This document shows positions 60,428 to 64,000 of a DNA stretch of 64,000 nt, one piece after another. The notes under the pieces were generated by a model that worked only from the letters and a program-made list of their open reading frames with translations, had not been told where the DNA came from and made no database searches. Numbering within the stretch: position 1 is the stretch's first letter; each line of letters opens with the position of its first letter. Source of the stretch: Paenibacillus cookii (GTDB lineage: Bacteria; Bacillota; Bacilli; Paenibacillales; Paenibacillaceae); NCBI RefSeq assembly GCF_018333375.1, contig NZ_BORW01000001.1, positions 186,001 to 250,000 of the forward strand, given 5' to 3'. Position numbers and translations under genes: made by a program.

Positions 60428-61647
60428 CGGTTCCCCGCTTCACTCATCCGCTCGGCCGCAATCGCGAGCAGCCTCCGCGCCACTTCGTTTTTGGTCATGA
60501 CCGGCATCTTTTCGACCAACCCGTCCGCATCAAAAACCTGTACGATGTTGGTATCCGAACGGAAGCCCGCCCCTTCCGCCGTCACGTCATTGGCGACGAT
60601 CAGGTCGCAATGTTTCCGGCGCAGCTTATCCTTGGCATACGCTTCGACGTCATGGGTTTCCGCGGCAAACCCGATCAAAAACTGATGGGTTTTGCTTTTG
60701 CCGAGCGTTTCCAGAATGTCCACCGTTTTCACGAGCTCCAGCGTCATCGTGTCGCCTTTTTTCTTGATTTTGCTGCTCGCCGCTACCGCCGGACGGTAGT
60801 CCGCCACCGCGGCGGCTTTGATGACCAGGTCGCTATCCGGAAAATGCTTCAGCACGGCCTGGTACATCTCTTCCGCGGACTGGACGTGTTCGGTATCGAT
60901 CCCCGCCGGAGGCGCCACGTCGGTCCGCCCGTAGATCAAACGCACGTCGGCTCCCATCGCGCGCGCGGCCTCGGCGATCGCAAATCCCATTTTTCCCGAG
61001 GAATCGTTGGTGATATAACGGACGGGGTCAATGCGTTCGATCGTCCCCCCTGAAGTCACGACGACCTTTTTCCCCTGCAAAAGACCGGGCCCAGCCTGCT
61101 CCTTGTCCGCAAAATATTTCTCCACCACGGCCACGATGCTTTCCGGCTCTTCCATCCGCCCTTTGCCGACGTAACCGCAGGCAAGCAGCCCTTCCCCGGG
61201 TTCGATCATCATGACGCCCCGCCGCTCCAACGTTTTCATGTTTTCCTGAACGGCAGGATGCCCGTACATATGTACATTCATTGCCGGCGCAAGCATGACC
61301 GGCGCAGTCGTTGCGAGAAGGGTCGTCGACAGCATATCGTCCGCCAGACCGTGGGCCATCTTGCCGATCATGTTGGCCGTTGCCGGTGCGATCAGCACCA
61401 GATCGGCCGCATCCGCCAAACGGATGTGCGATACGACCGCCGGATCCCTTTCGTCGAACGTATCGCTGAACACCGCGTTTTTGGACAAACTTTGCAGCGT
61501 CAGCTCCGTGATGAATTGCTTGGCCGAGGATGTCATGATGACATGCACGTCCGCTCCTTTTTGGACCAGCTTGCTGCACAGGCTTGCCGCCTTATAAGCC
61601 GCAATCCCGCCGGTAACGCCCAGCACGATCGTTTTTCCGTTTAACAT
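60424..61647 (-). CDS. coaBC: Bifunctional CoaBC (PPC synthetase/decarboxylase)
   Basis: 407 residues. The flavoprotein decarboxylase half has VLGVTGGIAAYKAASLCSKL, the SSAKQFI region, His-bearing SDTFDERDPAVVSHIRLA, and PAMNVHMYGHPAVQEN. The synthetase half has VVTSGGTIERIDPVRYITND, SSGKMGFAIAEAA and KAAAVADYRPA. It makes 4'-phosphopantetheine from phosphopantothenate for CoA. The ATG at 61647 follows AGAAGGCGG. Confidence 0.96.
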   Translation of the reverse strand: MLNGKTIVLGVTGGIAAYKAASLCSKLVQKGADVHVIMTSSAKQFITELTLQSLSKNAVFSDTFDERDPAVVSHIRLADAADLVLIAPATANMIGKMAHGLADDMLSTTLLATTAPVMLAPAMNVHMYGHPAVQENMKTLERRGVMMIEPGEGLLACGYVGKGRMEEPESIVAVVEKYFADKEQAGPGLLQGKKVVVTSGGTIERIDPVRYITNDSSGKMGFAIAEAARAMGADVRLIYGRTDVAPPAGIDTEHVQSAEEMYQAVLKHFPDSDLVIKAAAVADYRPAVAASSKIKKKGDTMTLELVKTVDILETLGKSKTHQFLIGFAAETHDVEAYAKDKLRRKHCDLIVANDVTAEGAGFRSDTNIVQVFDADGLVEKMPVMTKNEVARRLLAIAAERMSEAGNR

Positions 61648-61776
61648 GTTAACCGCCTTCTTTCGCTTCGGAATAGAGAAAAAACATCCCCACAAAGCGG
61701 AGACTGTATGCCAATCTTGTTCCTATCCTTTGCGGGGTTCCAATTGCAGTTGTATGAAGACCGCTCATGAGGGTTC

Positions 61777-61807
61777 TTAAAAAAAATACAACCTTGCGGT
61801 TGTATTC
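61777..61807 (-). terminator. Terminator between rpoZ and coaBC
   Basis: AATACAACC pairs with GGTTGTATT around TTGC; the complement continues TTTTTTTT. The gap 61648-61921 otherwise holds no gene; coaBC must have its own promoter or rely on read-through. Confidence 0.82.
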
Positions 61808-61921
61808 GTTCCCGTGTCTATGGACGCGAAGGTCAGGAGAACATGCCGTCTCCCCCTTCGGTTATAGATTGAATTGAAGCAACCGCTGAAGGCCGACTTC
61901 GTTCCATGCGTCCCTTGGGCC

Positions 61922-62149
61922 TTAAGGTTTTTTGATTTCGTCCTTTTCGGCTTCGGGCTCAGGCACGATCTTGATCAGGTCGTTGTAGATTTCCTCAAGC
62001 GCCACGCCCACGAACTTATGGGAGCGCGGGTTTTTCAGTTCGGTTTTTTCTCCCTCGCGCAGCTGTCTGGCGCGTCTCGATGCAGCGACCACCAGCGAAT
62101 ACTTGCTGTCGACTTTGTTCATCATTTCATCAATCGAAGGATACAACAC
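61922..62149 (-). CDS. rpoZ: RNA polymerase omega subunit
   Basis: 75 residues. [31 protein letters not shown] and the acidic tail [12 protein letters not shown] are typical. It stabilises RNA polymerase assembly. The start is GTG at 62149, 7 bases after GAGGTGG; no ATG fits. It follows gmk, the conserved order. Confidence 0.95.
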   Translation of the reverse strand: MLYPSIDEMMNKVDSKYSLVVAASRRARQLREGEKTELKNPRSHKFVGVALEEIYNDLIKIVPEPEAEKDEIKKP

Positions 62150-62202
62150 GTTACTGCCACCTCTTTTTGTCCAAAGTAAAATATGTTGCAAGCCGTTAGT
62201 CC

Positions 62203-62775
62203 CTACCGCTTCACCTTACAATGTTCGGCTACGATAATGGATTCTATTCGCTTGCATGCGGAATCGATCTCGTCGTTGACGACGGCATAGTCATAATGCT
62301 CCATCAGGCCGATTTCGTCAACCGCCACCGACATCCGGTGGTCGATCGTCGCCTGGTTCTCCGTGCCGCGGCCCACGATACGGTCTTTCAACTCGTCCAG
62401 GGACGGCGGCAGCAGGAAAATAAAGACGCCTTGGGGGAATTTCTCTTTCACCTGCAGCGCGCCCTGCACCTCGATCTCCAAAATAATGTCCTTGCCGCTC
62501 TCGAGCGTTTTTTCCACGAAATCGCGCGGAGTGCCGTAATAGTTCCCTACGTATTCAGCATATTCCAGCAGCTCGTTGTTTTGCATCATATTCATAAACT
62601 GCTCGCGGGTTTTGAAAAAATAATTCACTCCGTCTTCCTCGCCGAGCCGCGGGCTCCGGGTCGTAGCCGAAACGGAGTACACAAGTTCCGGAAGTTTGCC
62701 TCTCAGCGCGGTACAGACGGTTCCTTTTCCAACTCCGGATGGTCCGGACAATACAAACAATAATCCTTTTGACAT
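62203..62775 (-). CDS. gmk: Guanylate kinase
   Basis: 190 residues. P-loop [23 protein letters not shown]-binding [33 protein letters not shown] and lid region [20 protein letters not shown]. It phosphorylates GMP to GDP. The ATG at 62775 follows GGGGAG. It lies 16 bases after remA. Confidence 0.97.
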   Translation of the reverse strand: MSKGLLFVLSGPSGVGKGTVCTALRGKLPELVYSVSATTRSPRLGEEDGVNYFFKTREQFMNMMQNNELLEYAEYVGNYYGTPRDFVEKTLESGKDIILEIEVQGALQVKEKFPQGVFIFLLPPSLDELKDRIVGRGTENQATIDHRMSVAVDEIGLMEHYDYAVVNDEIDSACKRIESIIVAEHCKVKR

Positions 62776-62791
62776 AATACTCCCCAACTCG

Positions 62792-63052
62792 TTATTCGTC
62801 ATGATCGTCGTCTTTGCTGGACAGACGGTGAGCCACCGTTTCGGGCTGTACGGCGGACAGGATGACATGATCGCTGTCCGTAATGATTACGGCACGGGTC
62901 CGGCGTCCGTATGTCGCGTCGATCAACATATGACGGTCTCTCGCTTCCTGAATGATTCGTTTAATGGGTGCTGATTCAGGGCTTACAATGGAAATGATTC
63001 GGTTAGCCGATACAATATTCCCGAAGCCGATGTTAATGAGTTTGATTGCCAT
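62792..63052 (-). CDS. remA: Extracellular-matrix regulatory protein RemA
   Basis: 86 residues of the DUF370 family: [19 protein letters not shown], then [17 protein letters not shown] and [21 protein letters not shown]. In Bacillus RemA binds DNA and activates biofilm matrix operons. Here it could also act on the exopolysaccharide block at 31-39 kb (speculative). The ATG at 63052 follows GGGGGAAG. Confidence 0.95.
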   Translation of the reverse strand: MAIKLINIGFGNIVSANRIISIVSPESAPIKRIIQEARDRHMLIDATYGRRTRAVIITDSDHVILSAVQPETVAHRLSSKDDDHDE

Positions 63053-63110
63053 AATCAGGTTCTTCCCCCTATACATTTGACTCTTGTCTGTTTTATGTCG
63101 AAAGCGCCTT

Positions 63111-64000
63111 TTATTCTATATTGGCCAATTGTTCGCGAATTTTTTCCAGCTCCGCCTTCATTTCGACAACACGGTTTACCAGAGTCAGATGATTGGCCTT
63201 CGATCCAATCGTATTGACTTCCCTGTTCATTTCCTGAATCAGAAAATCCAGTTTTCTTCCGACCGGTTCATCCGCACGAAGCAAACCCTTGCATTGCTCA
63301 AAATGGCTCTGCAGACGTATCAATTCCTCGTCTATATTGGAACGGTCTGCGAAAATTGCAATTTCCATGCCAAATTTATGTTCATCAAAGGCAAACGAAC
63401 CGTCATTAAGATCAGACAGCCTTTGTTTGAGCTTATTGCGGTAATCCTCGACTACTGTAGGCGCCAGCTGCAGCATTTCGGCGTGCAGGGCCTGAAGCTT
63501 GCTTAAGCGCTGCTCCACGTCCGCCGCCAAATGTTTGCCTTCCATGCTTCGCATCGCCGCAAGTCCTTCCAAAGCGGCCCGCAGTCCCTTTTCGAGAACC
63601 GGCCCCCACTCGTCCACGTCGGGTTCACCCGGCGAGGCTCCGTGCTCGGGCGATATCCAAACGTCGGGCAGAGACAACAAATCCTTCACAGTCAGTTCGC
63701 CGTCGAGGCCGTAACGCTGTGAAAGATCCTGCGCCGCCTTCAAGTACATCTTCACGGCATGTTCGTTAAGCAAGGCATGCGGAGCATGATCGTCGCCCTC
63801 TTCCTTCGTGACGAACACATCGACGCGCCCGCGCTTGACGTATTGCTGCACCGTTCTCCGCAAAGCGTCCTCGAAGCAAGTCCACTCACGCGGCAGACGA
63901 AGCACGACTTCGCAGTAGCGGTGATTGACGGACTTCACTTCAAATACCACTTTATGCCCTCCATGCTGAAGGGCGGATCGACCGTATCCGGTCATGCTAA
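63111..64000 (-). CDS. YicC-family endoribonuclease, 5' end at the window edge
   Basis: At least 294 residues: [37 protein letters not shown], and the C-terminal [20 protein letters not shown] end are typical of YicC/YloC. These proteins are endoribonucleases acting on RNA turnover. The codon before the visible ATG (63995) is Ser, and family members begin M-x-x-S-M-T-G-Y-G, so the true start is probably just outside the window. It precedes remA, as in Bacillus. Confidence 0.93.
   Translation of the reverse strand, partial: SMTGYGRSALQHGGHKVVFEVKSVNHRYCEVVLRLPREWTCFEDALRRTVQQYVKRGRVDVFVTKEEGDDHAPHALLNEHAVKMYLKAAQDLSQRYGLDGELTVKDLLSLPDVWISPEHGASPGEPDVDEWGPVLEKGLRAALEGLAAMRSMEGKHLAADVEQRLSKLQALHAEMLQLAPTVVEDYRNKLKQRLSDLNDGSFAFDEHKFGMEIAIFADRSNIDEELIRLQSHFEQCKGLLRADEPVGRKLDFLIQEMNREVNTIGSKANHLTLVNRVVEMKAELEKIREQLANIE

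Noticed and set aside
1..64000. CRISPR arrays, tRNA or rRNA genes, prophage
   Set aside because: No regularly spaced repeats, cloverleaf genes or phage structural genes were seen; the single IS is the only mobile element.

Overview
The window looks like a chromosomal segment of a spore-forming, facultatively anaerobic member of the Paenibacillaceae (Paenibacillus or a close relative). The basis is the fairly high GC content, strong AGGAGG-type ribosome binding sites, the sporulation genes spoVM and a probable spoVIF, a Bacillus-type FNR with C-terminal cysteines, and a gene order at the right end (yicC-remA-gmk-rpoZ-coaBC-priA-def-fmt-rsmB-rlmN-stp-prkC-rsgA-rpe-spoVM) that matches the known Bacillales order. 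The genus is inferred from style and synteny, not from a database search.

Layout. 1-5.1 kb is an anaerobic fermentation block: pflB (cut by the window edge) and adhE leftward, and fnr divergent, with CRP/FNR-type boxes in front of each promoter. 5.5-7.8 kb holds a secreted TIM-barrel protein with a structured leader, an intact IS3-family element and the orphan 3' end of a lost gene. 7.9-10.5 kb has a divergent IF3 paralogue, a lipoprotein, an unknown protein and an HxlR regulator. 10.7-16.6 kb is a sugar or polyol catabolic island: ThuA-like protein, two TIM-barrel isomerases, two Gfo/Idh/MocA dehydrogenases and a divergent AraC regulator. 16.7-24.4 kb carries stress genes: nitroreductase with an Rrf2 regulator, an atypical SDR, a TerC-type membrane protein behind a Mn2+ (yybP-ykoY) riboswitch, a VTT membrane protein, an MsrAB fusion, and a MarR/FAD-monooxygenase pair. 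24.4-31 kb has a YitT-like membrane gene with a long structured leader, hmp with an FNR box, small conserved genes, a short Crp-family regulator, a LexA-controlled gene, and a frameshifted MFS exporter with its MarR regulator.

31-39.3 kb is a leftward six-gene block that I read as a synthase-dependent exopolysaccharide system: membrane-anchored clan GH-A hydrolase with a CBM9-like tail, membrane HEAT-repeat protein, processive GT2 synthase, a protein combining a degenerate GGDEF-like region with a receiver whose phospho-acceptor is Glu, a nucleotide-sugar 6-dehydrogenase, and a secreted TIM-barrel protein paralogous to the one at 5.5 kb. 39.9-42.3 kb is an SOS module (LexA box, uvrX-type polymerase, YolD, SRAP protein). 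42.4-48.2 kb holds a CuA-type lipoprotein, probable spoVIF, recG, degV and fakA. 48.4-64 kb is the core cluster: rpmB rightward, then spoVM and the long leftward housekeeping series to yicC.

How it works together. The FNR protein probably activates fermentation (pflB, adhE), itself and nitric-oxide detoxification (hmp); at adhE and hmp the box is centred about 41.5 bp before the predicted start. LexA boxes tie the YhjD-like gene at 28.3 kb to the polymerase module at 39.9 kb. The exopolysaccharide block and the unassigned leader RNAs (5.4, 25.1, 39.4 and 48.7 kb) are the least explained parts. All start sites were chosen by ribosome binding site; no searches or folding programs were run.
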